A DNA stretch of 64,000 nt from NCBI GenBank assembly GCA_024236095.1, contig JACKLD010000012.1:310001-374000 (forward strand). Reading direction: 5' to 3'. This stretch comes from Pseudomonadaceae bacterium (GTDB lineage: Bacteria; Pseudomonadota; Alphaproteobacteria; UBA2136; UBA6156). The notes below the pieces were generated by a model that ran no database searches, was not told the DNA's origin, and saw only the letters and a list, made by a program, of their open reading frames with translations. Of this stretch, positions 53,247 through 61,173 are shown one piece after another; within the stretch, counting starts at the first letter, position 1, and every line of letters begins with the position of its first letter. A program made the translations under genes and the position numbers.

Positions 53247-53414
53247 CTACTCCAGCGGGATCTCAACCGTCACAGCCTCTTGCGCGGGCGGCGTCCCCAT
53301 GGTCAGGGCCACACCGGCAAATACCACCACCAGCAGGGCAACCGCGCCCAACGCCACAAGCAGCCCCATCGGAATCCCGTTGGTCTTTTCCCTACGCATG
53401 TTGGCCGGAATCAT
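53247..53414 (-). CDS. 55-residue single-span membrane protein
   Basis: MIPANMRREKTNGIP is followed by a hydrophobic helix MGLLVALGAVALLVVVFAGV and a short acidic tail. Perfect AAGGAG at 7 nt. First gene of the xerD-accA operon. Function unknown. Confidence 0.65.
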   Translation of the reverse strand: MIPANMRREKTNGIPMGLLVALGAVALLVVVFAGVALTMGTPPAQEAVTVEIPLE

Positions 53415-53513
53415 CCCTGTTCTCCTTATTTTCGAGGCTGCATTGTACGCCTGCCACTCCCCCTGCCGCAACCCTTGCCGCATGGTTTGTGGGCTGTTAT
53501 CTTGCCCTCCATC

Positions 53514-53939
53514 ATGGACGATACCCCCGACCCCGCCGACTTCATGGCCACCCCACATTTGTTCCGCCACAAGTACGATATCGACACCATCATTTCCGCC
53601 CTGTGTACCGGCCAACCCGGCACGCTCAACACCGGCGCAGGCACCTACCCGCTGGAATCCCTTCCGCAAACCTATCTTGCCGAGAGTTTTTCGCATCCCT
53701 CTTTCACCAAACTGCCCGCCACCACCCAACAGGCCGTGCAAACGCTGGTACAAACCTGCCCCCTCGCCAACCTCCCTAACCATTTCGGCACACCGCACGG
53801 CGACTGGCTGCGCGAACGCATCAAAGACGCCGCACTGGAATGGCTGGATTCCCACAACCTCATCCCGCCCAGCATGCGCCACGTGCCGCGCCATATCCGT
53901 TCCCTCAATGCCCCCGTCAAGAAAGTCACCATCGCATGA
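53514..53939 (+). CDS. Hypothetical protein upstream of the CorC-like gene
   Basis: A 141-residue soluble-looking protein (MDDTPDPADFMATPHLFRHK; later HGDWLRERIKDAALEWLDSH). Its stop overlaps the next ATG as ATGA, so it is coupled to the CNNM/CorC gene. Not recognised. Confidence 0.6.
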   Translation: MDDTPDPADFMATPHLFRHKYDIDTIISALCTGQPGTLNTGAGTYPLESLPQTYLAESFSHPSFTKLPATTQQAVQTLVQTCPLANLPNHFGTPHGDWLRERIKDAALEWLDSHNLIPPSMRHVPRHIRSLNAPVKKVTIA

Positions 53940-55204
53940 GTTCCCTCGCCATCGTCGCCGTTTTGCTGGTCATCTCCTCCATCAGCTCGGGCAGCGAGAC
54001 GGCCTTCCTCAGCGTCTCCAAAGCCCGCTTGCACCAACGCGCACGGCTGGGGCAAGCCCGCGCCCTCAAGGCCATCAAACTGGTTTCCCATCCCGAGCCG
54101 ATGCTCACCACCATCCTGCTCATCAACACGCTGGTCAACATCGCCAGCTCGGCGCTCATTACCGCCTTTTTGGTGCAACGCTTCGGCGAGGTCGGCGTGG
54201 CCTACGCCACCATCGCCATGAGCGTCATCATCCTCATCTTTGCCGAGGCCCTGCCCAAAACCCTCGGCAGCCGCTTCGCCGAACCCATCACCCTCGCGCT
54301 TGCCCCCATTTTTCTGGCACTCATCTGGCTGTGTACGCCCTTCGTATGGGTGGTCAAGGCGCTCAACCGGGGCATCTTGCGCCTGATGGGCCTGCACCGC
54401 CAAAATCTCCCCGCCTTCACCGAAAACGACATCCGTGGCGCCATCAATCTGGGGCTGGAATACGGCACCATCAAACATTCCGAGCAACGCATGCTCGATG
54501 CGGTGCTGGATTTGGACGACCTCACGGTGGCCGATGTGATGATCCACCGCAGCGCCATCGCCGCGCTGGATATCGCCACCGACCCGTCCACCATCCCCGA
54601 GGCACTGGGCAAACTCAAGCACAGCCGCGTGCCGGTGTTTTCCGGCCAACCCGACAACATCGTCGGCGTGCTGTATGTGCGCGATTATCTGGCCGCACTG
54701 GCCCAAGTCTCCAACCGCACCCAAGTGGTACTGAAAGACCAGCTCCGCGCCCCCTACTACGTGCCTGAAACCACGCCGGTGGGCCACCAACTGCTGGAGT
54801 TCCTCAAGCACCGCCGCCACCTCGCCATGGTGGTAGACGAATACGGCGACGTGCAGGGCATGATTTCGCTGGAAGATATTTTGGAAGAAATCGTCGGCGA
54901 CATGGCCGATGAAAAAGACGGCACGGCGGAAAACGTACTGGGCCCCGACGGCTCCATCATCCTCGCGGGCCGTCTGCCGGTGCGCGATGCCAACCGCCGC
55001 TACGGCTGGAACCTGCCGGAAGACGGCGCCGTCACGCTGGCAGGGCTGATGGTCGACCGCCTGCACCACCTGCCCGGCCAGGGTGAAAGCCTCACGGTGG
55101 GCACCCTCACCCTCACCGTGGCCAGCAAACGCGGCCACCGCATCGAGAAGGTTCACCTCGCCCCGGTCAAAAACGATATTCCCCCCAAGGCACCGGACGC
55201 ATGA
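53936..55204 (+). CDS. HlyC/CorC (CNNM/DUF21-CBS) family membrane protein
   Basis: A 422-residue protein. DUF21 membrane domain (about 1-190: SSISSGSETAFLSVSKARL, INTLVNIASSALITAF). Two CBS motifs (about 205-330, VMIHRSAIAALDI and VVDEYGDVQGMISLEDILEEIVGD in part) and a CorC_HlyC domain (about 345-415). Relatives act in Mg2+/Co2+ efflux. Commonly found in this class; substrate inferred from family only. Confidence 0.9.
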   Translation: MSSLAIVAVLLVISSISSGSETAFLSVSKARLHQRARLGQARALKAIKLVSHPEPMLTTILLINTLVNIASSALITAFLVQRFGEVGVAYATIAMSVIILIFAEALPKTLGSRFAEPITLALAPIFLALIWLCTPFVWVVKALNRGILRLMGLHRQNLPAFTENDIRGAINLGLEYGTIKHSEQRMLDAVLDLDDLTVADVMIHRSAIAALDIATDPSTIPEALGKLKHSRVPVFSGQPDNIVGVLYVRDYLAALAQVSNRTQVVLKDQLRAPYYVPETTPVGHQLLEFLKHRRHLAMVVDEYGDVQGMISLEDILEEIVGDMADEKDGTAENVLGPDGSIILAGRLPVRDANRRYGWNLPEDGAVTLAGLMVDRLHHLPGQGESLTVGTLTLTVASKRGHRIEKVHLAPVKNDIPPKAPDA

Positions 55205-55228
55205 CCTCTCACTCCCCACCTTGCCAGA

Positions 55229-55275
55229 CAAAGGGGGGTAAGCGGGCACAGCCCCCTTGCGCCGAAGGCGTCATT
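55229..55275. repeat. Dispersed repeat, truncated copy
   Basis: GGGGGGTAAGCGGGCACAGCCCCCTTGCGCCGAAGGCGTCATTT (in parts): left half of the composite repeat; the right half is missing. Confidence 0.65.
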
Positions 55276-55295
55276 TAAATACGGGGTAAACAGCT

Positions 55296-55550
55296 TTAGC
55301 GCCCCACCAGCGGACACTCTTTCCCTTTGGACAAAGGCACCGCAACACGCAACTTTTTCTCTTCCAGAAACCCCATCATCGGCCCGGACAAATACCCGTC
55401 TTTGCAGCGCACATGCCCTTTTGCCAGCTCATCAAGCATGCCCGCCCGCCCGTTGCACTGCGCCACAAACATTACCGGGATTAAAATAGATGCCGCCAAA
55501 AAGGGCCTTCCAATCACGTTGACCGGATGCATATCAGAATAACGCTTCAT
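55296..55550 (-). CDS. Small membrane protein with Cys-bearing tail
   Basis: An 84-residue protein: MKRYSDMHPVNVIGRP, hydrophobic FLAASILIPVMFVAQC, then a basic tail with HVRCKDGYL and KGKECPLVG. GAGAAG precedes the ATG. Unknown function. Confidence 0.55.
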   Translation of the reverse strand: MKRYSDMHPVNVIGRPFLAASILIPVMFVAQCNGRAGMLDELAKGHVRCKDGYLSGPMMGFLEEKKLRVAVPLSKGKECPLVGR

Positions 55551-55585
55551 GTCTTTTCTTCTCAAATTGTATTCACATTCTTCAT

Positions 55586-55614
55586 TTGACCCTCTACCAT
55601 ACAATGTCTAGTCT
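55586..55614 (+). promoter_or_regulatory. Promoter of the peptide-binding protein gene, predicted leaderless
   Basis: TTGACC-N17-TAGTCT, 7 nt before the ATG at 55622. Confidence 0.5.
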
Positions 55615-55621
55615 GCAAAGC

Positions 55622-57415
55622 ATGTTCCGCCGTCTTGTCAGCCCCCTCCCCCGCCACAGGCACGTCATCCCCGCACAGGCGGGGATCCACGTTACAAGCC
55701 AGGCCGCAGGCCTTCCATGCCCTCCACCCCCTACAGAGCATCACTGCAAACGCAGCGCGGCAACCTTTTTCTCCATTCTTTTCCTTTCCCTCCTCCTCCT
55801 CACCCTGTCCGCCTGCACCCCCGATACCCCCGCCACGCCCCCGCAAGACTACACCACGCCCCCCGCTTCTTCCGCCACCGACACCGGCGACCGCCTCAAC
55901 CTTACGCTGTTGGGCGACGCCACCGGCCTGCTCCCCTTCCTTGCCGGAGAAGCCTCCGCCAGCGAGATTGCGGGCCACATTTACAACAGCCTTCTTACTT
56001 ACGATAAAGATTTAAATTTGGTGTGCGAAATATGTGCAAAATATGATATTTCCAACAACGGAAAAACCATCACCTTCACCCTGAAAGACGATATCACCTT
56101 CAGCGACGGAACCCCCCTCACCAGTGCCGACGTACTCGCCACCTACCGTGCCATCACCCACCCCAACACCCGCACCCCCTACGCCGGAGACTACCTCTTG
56201 GTGCAAAAGGCCGAGGCCCCCACCCCCCGCACCTTCCGCGTCACCTATGCCGAACCGTTCGTCCCCGCGCTGGCCAGCTGGGCGGGGCTCACCATCCTGC
56301 CCAAAAAGGTTTTGGACGAAACCCCCGACGACATCAACGCCACCTCCCTCAAAACCGCGCCGCTGGGCAGCGGTCCCTACCAACTGGTGCGGTGGCGCCG
56401 CGGGCAGGATGTCCTGCTGCAAGCCAACCCGCATAGCTGGCAACATCCTAAAATCGGCCAATACTACTACCGCATCATCCCGGACGAAGACACCCAGTTC
56501 ATGGAACTGAAAGCGGGCAACGTCGATATCGCCAGCCTCAAACCCCTCGCCTACAACCGCCAAACCGACGCCCCTTGGTTTACCAGCAGCTACACCAAAC
56601 TGCGTTACCTCTCCAACGGCTATACCTACATGGGCTTCAACCTCACCCACCCCTTGTTTGCCGATACCCGCGTTCGCCAAGCCCTCTCCTACGCGATAGA
56701 CCGCCAAGGCATCATCAACGCCGTGCTGTTCGGCCAAGGGCTGCCCATGGCGGGCGTCTTCAAGCCGGGCACATGGGCTTATAACGAGAACCTCCAACCC
56801 TATCCCTACAACCCGCAAAAAGCCCGCCAACTGCTGGCCGAAGCAGGCTGGGCCGATACCGATGGCGACGGCCTGCTGGATAAAAACGGCACTCCCTTCC
56901 GCTTCACCGTCGTCACCAACCAAGGCAACGAGGCCCGCCTCAAAACCGCCCAAATCATGCAATCCTTCTTCCGCGATATCGGCATCGAGATGTCCATCCG
57001 CGTACAAGAGTGGAGTACCTTCGTCAGCAATACCATCCGCAACCGCGCGTTCGACGCCATCCTGCTGGGCTGGAGCCTCTCCGCCGAGCCCGACCCATAT
57101 GACATCTGGCACAGCAGCAAAACCAAGCCGGAAGAGTTCAACATCATAGGCTTCGCCAACCCGCAGGCCGATACGCTGATGGACAAGGCCCGCCACGAAT
57201 TCAACCAAGCCAAACGGAAAGAATATCTCGACGCCTTCCAAACCATCCTGCATGAAGAGCAGCCCTATCTCTGGCTCTATGCCCCCTACAGCCTGCTCGC
57301 CGTCCATAAACGCATTGTTGGCATCTCTCCCACCGAGGCCGCCGGCATCAGCTACAACCAACCGGACTGGTACGTGCCGGCCCCATGGCACCTCCGCCCG
57401 CAACTCCAACCCTGA
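55622..57415 (+). CDS. ABC transporter substrate-binding lipoprotein (peptide/nickel type, SBP_bac_5)
   Basis: A 597-residue OppA/DppA-like protein. The lipoprotein signal (ATFFSILFLSLLLLTLSAC) puts the lipid-bearing Cys at residue 65, unusually far in, because about 45 residues including HVIPAQAGIHV precede it. That stretch is the translation of a palindromic repeat. The SBP domain has FTLKDDITFSDGTPLTSADV, LGSGPYQLVRWRRGQ and ALSYAIDRQGIINAV. It likely captures peptides for the permeases at 61174 and 63112. ATG at 55604 is a possible alternative. Confidence 0.85.
   Translation: MFRRLVSPLPRHRHVIPAQAGIHVTSQAAGLPCPPPPTEHHCKRSAATFFSILFLSLLLLTLSACTPDTPATPPQDYTTPPASSATDTGDRLNLTLLGDATGLLPFLAGEASASEIAGHIYNSLLTYDKDLNLVCEICAKYDISNNGKTITFTLKDDITFSDGTPLTSADVLATYRAITHPNTRTPYAGDYLLVQKAEAPTPRTFRVTYAEPFVPALASWAGLTILPKKVLDETPDDINATSLKTAPLGSGPYQLVRWRRGQDVLLQANPHSWQHPKIGQYYYRIIPDEDTQFMELKAGNVDIASLKPLAYNRQTDAPWFTSSYTKLRYLSNGYTYMGFNLTHPLFADTRVRQALSYAIDRQGIINAVLFGQGLPMAGVFKPGTWAYNENLQPYPYNPQKARQLLAEAGWADTDGDGLLDKNGTPFRFTVVTNQGNEARLKTAQIMQSFFRDIGIEMSIRVQEWSTFVSNTIRNRAFDAILLGWSLSAEPDPYDIWHSSKTKPEEFNIIGFANPQADTLMDKARHEFNQAKRKEYLDAFQTILHEEQPYLWLYAPYSLLAVHKRIVGISPTEAAGISYNQPDWYVPAPWHLRPQLQP
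55662..55690. repeat. Palindromic repeat inside a coding region
   Basis: ACGTCATCCCCGC-ACAG-GCGGGGATCCAC, in frame within the N-terminal codons of the substrate-binding protein. Confidence 0.8.
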
Positions 57416-57431
57416 ACGAAAGGAACCTCCC

Positions 57432-57950
57432 ATGCAAACCGTCATCGTCGGCAGCAAAAACGCCGCCAAACTGGCCGCCGTCACTACCGGCGTGCAGGGC
57501 TACTGGCCGCAGGCCAAAGTACGCGGCGAAAACGTCCCCAGCGGCGTCCCCGACCAACCGCTGGGCATGGAGCAAACCGTGCAAGGCGCCGTCAACCGCG
57601 CCAAGGCGGCACATGCATTGGGGGCAAACCTCGGCATCGGGCTTGAAGGCGGCGTGGTGGAACTGGCAGAACGTCCGGTACTTCTGGGTATTGTCGCGGT
57701 GTTCGATGGCACACAGGTCTCCGTTTCTCCCACCGTCGGCGTGCCGCTGCCCGACGCTTGGGGCAACGCCCTGAAAGCGGGCGAAGAACTCGGCCCTTTC
57801 ATTGTCAAAAAGTTCAACGACTACAACAAAACCATCGGCACCATGCCGTTTCTCACCCATGGCCGCATCCTGCGGGAAGACGCGTTCACCACCGCCGTCA
57901 TCGCCGCACTGGCACCATGGGTGAAGCCTGAAGCCTTTGCGGAAGAGTAA
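57432..57950 (+). CDS. yjjX: Inosine/xanthosine triphosphatase (YjjX/DUF84 family)
   Basis: A 172-residue house-cleaning NTPase. Nucleotide motif VIVGSKNAAKLAAV at the N-terminus, VPSGVPDQPLGMEQTVQGA, GIGLEGGVVEL and GPFIVKKFN. It hydrolyses non-canonical ITP/XTP. AAGGA ribosome site. Sits 14 nt after the binding-protein gene, unrelated in function, though dut next to it is also a nucleotide sanitising enzyme. Confidence 0.85.
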   Translation: MQTVIVGSKNAAKLAAVTTGVQGYWPQAKVRGENVPSGVPDQPLGMEQTVQGAVNRAKAAHALGANLGIGLEGGVVELAERPVLLGIVAVFDGTQVSVSPTVGVPLPDAWGNALKAGEELGPFIVKKFNDYNKTIGTMPFLTHGRILREDAFTTAVIAALAPWVKPEAFAEE

Positions 57951-57953
57951 AGC

Positions 57954-58000
57954 TAGGGCCCTGTTAGCAAAGGCCTTGTGCGTTTTGCTAACAGGGCCTA
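57954..58000. terminator. Long inverted repeat between convergent genes
   Basis: TAGGGCCCTGTTAGCAAA and its inverse TTTTGCTAACAGGGCCTA enclose 11 nt. The right arm includes the dut stop codon. Probable bidirectional terminator. Confidence 0.65.
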
Positions 58001-58492
58001 CCCACCCGTCGAGCCAAACCCGCCCTGCCGCACAGCCTCTTTTACCGCCACGCCACCCACGCGCCACACCAGCTGCACCGAGGCCTGCGCAATCCGCATC
58101 CCGTCCTCCACCACAAACGGCTGACTGCCGCCGTTATGCAGAATCACCTTCATCTCATCAGGGTAGGTATAATCAATCACCCCGCCCAACGCATGCACGC
58201 CAAATTTGGCCGCCAGCCCGCTGCGCGAGCGGATGGTCAACTCCGGCACCAACACCATCGGCCGCTGTTGGAAAACCGGGTGCGCCATATCGGGCCTCAA
58301 TCCCAACCCGGTCGGAATGGGCCGTGTCTCTCCCGCCGCCAGCGTGATGCTGGGCACATCCAACGCCGCCACCATGTCAAAGCACGCTCCATCTGCGGTT
58401 TGATAGGCGGGCAGCCCGTATGCATCCACCTTGTAGTTGGGCAGCACCCGAATGTGCAACGGCGGCGTCTTCAACCAAGCATCAAAATCCAT
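57998..58492 (-). CDS. dut: dUTP diphosphatase
   Basis: A 164-residue trimeric dUTPase converting dUTP to dUMP. Motif 1 ADGACFDMVA (altered from AGYDL), motif 2 IRSRSGLAAKFG, motif 3 GVIDYTYPDEMKVIL, motif 4 EDGMRIAQASV and motif 5 RQGGFGSTG. Motif 1 and 3 are more diverged than usual. No Shine-Dalgarno; promoter abuts the ATG. Confidence 0.88.
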   Translation of the reverse strand: MDFDAWLKTPPLHIRVLPNYKVDAYGLPAYQTADGACFDMVAALDVPSITLAAGETRPIPTGLGLRPDMAHPVFQQRPMVLVPELTIRSRSGLAAKFGVHALGGVIDYTYPDEMKVILHNGGSQPFVVEDGMRIAQASVQLVWRVGGVAVKEAVRQGGFGSTGG

Positions 58493-58498
58493 GATACC

Positions 58499-58527
58499 AA
58501 CCTAACGGGGCCATATGCCCCGCGCAA
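58499..58527 (-). promoter_or_regulatory. Promoter of dut, predicted leaderless
   Basis: TTGCGC-N17-TAGGTT-N6-ATG; spacer includes GGGGCATATGGCCCC, an inverted repeat that could be an operator. Confidence 0.5.
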
Positions 58528-58586
58528 GGGCAACTGCCACATCTGCATGCTTCCCATGTCCGCCCATATCCTGTACAAGGCGGCCC

Positions 58587-59744
58587 ATGAGCTACCACGT
58601 GCTGTACGAAGCCTGTCCGTGGCATTCCCGCGCCGCGCTGTTCGACGAGCACGGCCGCCTGCTCACCCTGCGCATCGACGACGTCGACAGGCCCTTCCGC
58701 GAAGGCGCCATCGTGCTGGGCCGCATCCGCGCGGTGGAAGGCTCGCTGGGGGGCGCCTTTGTCGATATCGGCGACCGTACCGACGGCTTTTTGCCCTTCA
58801 CCACATTGATGCCCGAACAACGCGACAGCAAACTCACCCAGGGGCAATCCTTGCTGGTGCGCATCTCCCGCGCCGGATATCTCGATAAAGGCGCGCGGCT
58901 GGATGCCCGCGTCTCGCTCAAAAACCCGCCAAACAAACTCACGCCGCCCGCGCTGGTGCAAGCGGCTCCCAGCGCCCTCACCCGCGCCTTCCACGATGCC
59001 GGCTCGCAACCGGTCAAGGGCTGGGTGCCCAACGGCGCCTTGCGCCCCACCATGGCCAAGCATCTGGCCGAGGCCAACATCGGCCAAGTGGATGCCGACG
59101 GCGACGACAGCTGGTACACACGGCTGGACACCGAGCTTGATACCATGCTGACGCCGCAGCCCAGCTGGCCGATGTCCGGCGGCAACCTCATCGTGGAAAT
59201 GACGTCCGCCGTCGCCACCATCGATGTCAACGCGGGCCCAAGCGTGTCCCTTACCCGCAGCGAGACGGTGCTGGCCGCCAACCTTGCCGCCGCCACCGAA
59301 GTCGCCCGTCTGGCCCGCCTGCTCGATTTGGGCGGCGTCATCATCGTGGATTTCATCACTCCGCCGGTACGCGGCCACCGCCACATCATCAGCGAGCATC
59401 TGGAGGCCGCCCTCTCCACCACCGACGAGAACTTCGTGAGCCTGAGGCCCATGAGCCGCCACGGCATCGTGGAAATCACCCGCGAGCGCAGCGGCCCCAG
59501 TCTTACCCTGTTGATGCAACGCCCCTACGTGGTGGCGGGGCGCATCCTGCTGGAATTGTGGCGCACGCCGGCCGGCAGCCTGCCCCGCGTGCGAGGCCGC
59601 CGCATCCGCTGCCACCCGGATGTCGCCAGCCTGCTCAAGCAACGCCTCACCAGCGAAGCATGCCTCACCCACCTCGGCATGCTGGTGGCCATCGAGGCCG
59701 ACCCCCTGCTGCCGGTGTCCCGCTACACAATTGCCGACGAATAA
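58587..59744 (+). CDS. Ribonuclease E/G family protein, short form
   Basis: A 385-residue RNase E/G homologue. S1-like segment GAIVLGRIRAVEGSLGGAFVDIGD (in part) near residues 40-65, and catalytic Asp213 (TIDVNAG) and Asp255 (GGVIIVDF). It lacks the CPXCXG zinc link and the long scaffold tail of RNase E. It probably processes rRNA or mRNA, or is an auxiliary paralogue. A TACAAG box ends 7 nt before the ATG. Confidence 0.85.
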   Translation: MSYHVLYEACPWHSRAALFDEHGRLLTLRIDDVDRPFREGAIVLGRIRAVEGSLGGAFVDIGDRTDGFLPFTTLMPEQRDSKLTQGQSLLVRISRAGYLDKGARLDARVSLKNPPNKLTPPALVQAAPSALTRAFHDAGSQPVKGWVPNGALRPTMAKHLAEANIGQVDADGDDSWYTRLDTELDTMLTPQPSWPMSGGNLIVEMTSAVATIDVNAGPSVSLTRSETVLAANLAAATEVARLARLLDLGGVIIVDFITPPVRGHRHIISEHLEAALSTTDENFVSLRPMSRHGIVEITRERSGPSLTLLMQRPYVVAGRILLELWRTPAGSLPRVRGRRIRCHPDVASLLKQRLTSEACLTHLGMLVAIEADPLLPVSRYTIADE

Positions 59745-59769
59745 CCCAGTTTGCCAAATTCGTTACAGG

Positions 59770-59872
59770 CAAAGAGGGGTCACGGGGACAAAGCCCCCTT
59801 GCGCCGAAGGCGTCATTCCAGCCCCGCCAAGCCAAAGCAACAGCCACTGGCCGACAGCTGGAACCCAACACC
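59770..59872. repeat. Dispersed repeat, composite form
   Basis: GAGGGGTCACGGGGACAAAG, CCCCCTTGCGCCGAAGGCGTCATTCC, CCCCGCCAAGCCAAAGCAAC and GACAGCTGGAACCCAACACC; near-copy of 24817-24912. Confidence 0.8.
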
Positions 59873-59927
59873 GCTCGCGCTCGTTCCTGCCAATAAAGCC
59901 AATATGCTTTAAAGCCACTCCCCTCCC

Positions 59928-59957
59928 TTGATATCCCCCGCCCAAACCCCATACCAT
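59928..59957 (+). promoter_or_regulatory. Promoter, predicted leaderless
   Basis: TTGATA-N18-TACCAT, 5 nt before the ATG at 59963. Confidence 0.6.
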
Positions 59958-59962
59958 TCACC

Positions 59963-60550
59963 ATGGACACCACCCCCCGCCCCGTCCCCATGGGCCAAGC
60001 CCGCGGGGCCGCCCCATCTCTCACACGCCGCCATCTTACGGGCCCGCTCACCGGTGTCACCCTCCGCGCAAGCTCGTTCCTGCTCACCGGCGCCACCGTT
60101 GCCGCCCTGCTGGCGGTACCCCTTGCCGAATACCAACGCCGCAACATGCGCATCACCGTCAAGCCGGAAGCCTCGCAGGCGATCCAAAGCCTCACCTCCA
60201 ACTATGTCAAACGCGGCACCACCCGCTGGGCGTGCAAATATGGCCGGAAGCTCATCCAGTCGATGCTTGATACAAAATTCCACCCTGCCATCGATGTCGG
60301 TTGCCATATCCTGCGCGACCTGCCCCGCCTGGAGTCCCAGCGGCTGCTCAAAGCCGTCAACACCATGAGCCGCGACGGTACGCTGGACGTCGATGAAATC
60401 GACAGCCTCCGCAACATCCTCGCCACCAACAATGTCAAGGTTCACTGCCCCTCGCTGGAAACCGCCTTGGCCCCGCTCGATGACAACAAACCGTCGGTGG
60501 CCCTTGGCAAAAAAGTTGCCCGCGCCGTTACCCATTGCCCCGCCCGCTAA
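59963..60550 (+). CDS. Hypothetical membrane-anchored protein
   Basis: A 195-residue protein. Basic N-terminus with a hydrophobic stretch (FLLTGATVAALLAVPLAEY, about 37-55), then a soluble helical domain with KRGTTRWACKYGRKLIQSML and HILRDLPRLESQRLLKAV. It is the first of two adjacent unknown exported proteins. No family recognised. Confidence 0.6.
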   Translation: MDTTPRPVPMGQARGAAPSLTRRHLTGPLTGVTLRASSFLLTGATVAALLAVPLAEYQRRNMRITVKPEASQAIQSLTSNYVKRGTTRWACKYGRKLIQSMLDTKFHPAIDVGCHILRDLPRLESQRLLKAVNTMSRDGTLDVDEIDSLRNILATNNVKVHCPSLETALAPLDDNKPSVALGKKVARAVTHCPAR

Positions 60551-60588
60551 CCTGTCAGCCCTCCTTGCCCAACATTCCATAACATTCC

Positions 60589-61158
60589 ATGAGCACCGCC
60601 AAATCCGCCATCGCCTCCTTTATGGTGGCGACCACCGCTGCAACCGGCTTTACCGCCTGCACCAGCACGCCCGGACTGGCAGGACAAGCCAAAGCTGCAC
60701 CAGCCGCATCCCGCTACCGCCTTCCAGACAAAGCCGTGGCCGACATCACCCCGACCAAAGCACGCTGGGCATGCAGCTTACTTGGCGCATTGGTAGCCAA
60801 ACCGGCAATTCATATCGCCTACGGTTCCGATGGCACCAAGGCATTTGAAGGCGCCTGCGCCATCATGGAGCAACTCGACAGCATTGCCCCGCTCAAAACC
60901 ACCAGCGGACAAGAAGTTTCACGCTTCGACTACCTCGTCGAGCTTATTCCCCAAATGCTGACGCGGCCCGACGGTTTCGGCCATCAAAACGTCGAAGCCT
61001 TAATCCGCACAGTCAAGGTTTTGGGCGCAGGCCTCACCCAAGAGCAAGCCGATGCGCTCGAAGCCGCAGCCCAACAAGCCCAACAGAACATGGGCATTAC
61101 CAATCTCCAACTTAACAGCAATTTCGCCCAACCTTTGGTTGCCTCAGGCCCCCGTTAA
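60589..61158 (+). CDS. Hypothetical putative lipoprotein
   Basis: A 189-residue protein with a signal-like N-terminus (SAIASFMVATTAATGFTAC) and possible lipidated Cys about residue 24. The mature part contains TKARWACSLLGALVAKP, sharing a short RWAC block with the previous protein. The upstream spacer holds a 10-bp direct repeat (AACATTCCAT twice). Function unknown. Confidence 0.6.
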   Translation: MSTAKSAIASFMVATTAATGFTACTSTPGLAGQAKAAPAASRYRLPDKAVADITPTKARWACSLLGALVAKPAIHIAYGSDGTKAFEGACAIMEQLDSIAPLKTTSGQEVSRFDYLVELIPQMLTRPDGFGHQNVEALIRTVKVLGAGLTQEQADALEAAAQQAQQNMGITNLQLNSNFAQPLVASGPR

Positions 61159-61173
61159 CCATTACCATGGGCC

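Noticed and set aside
51240..53500. Very long plus-strand frame opposite the 680-residue secreted protein
   Set aside because: Its Arg/His/Gln/Pro-rich translation is typical of antisense frames. The minus-strand gene has a signal peptide, coupled starts and sensible composition. Only the last part, from 53514, is a real gene.
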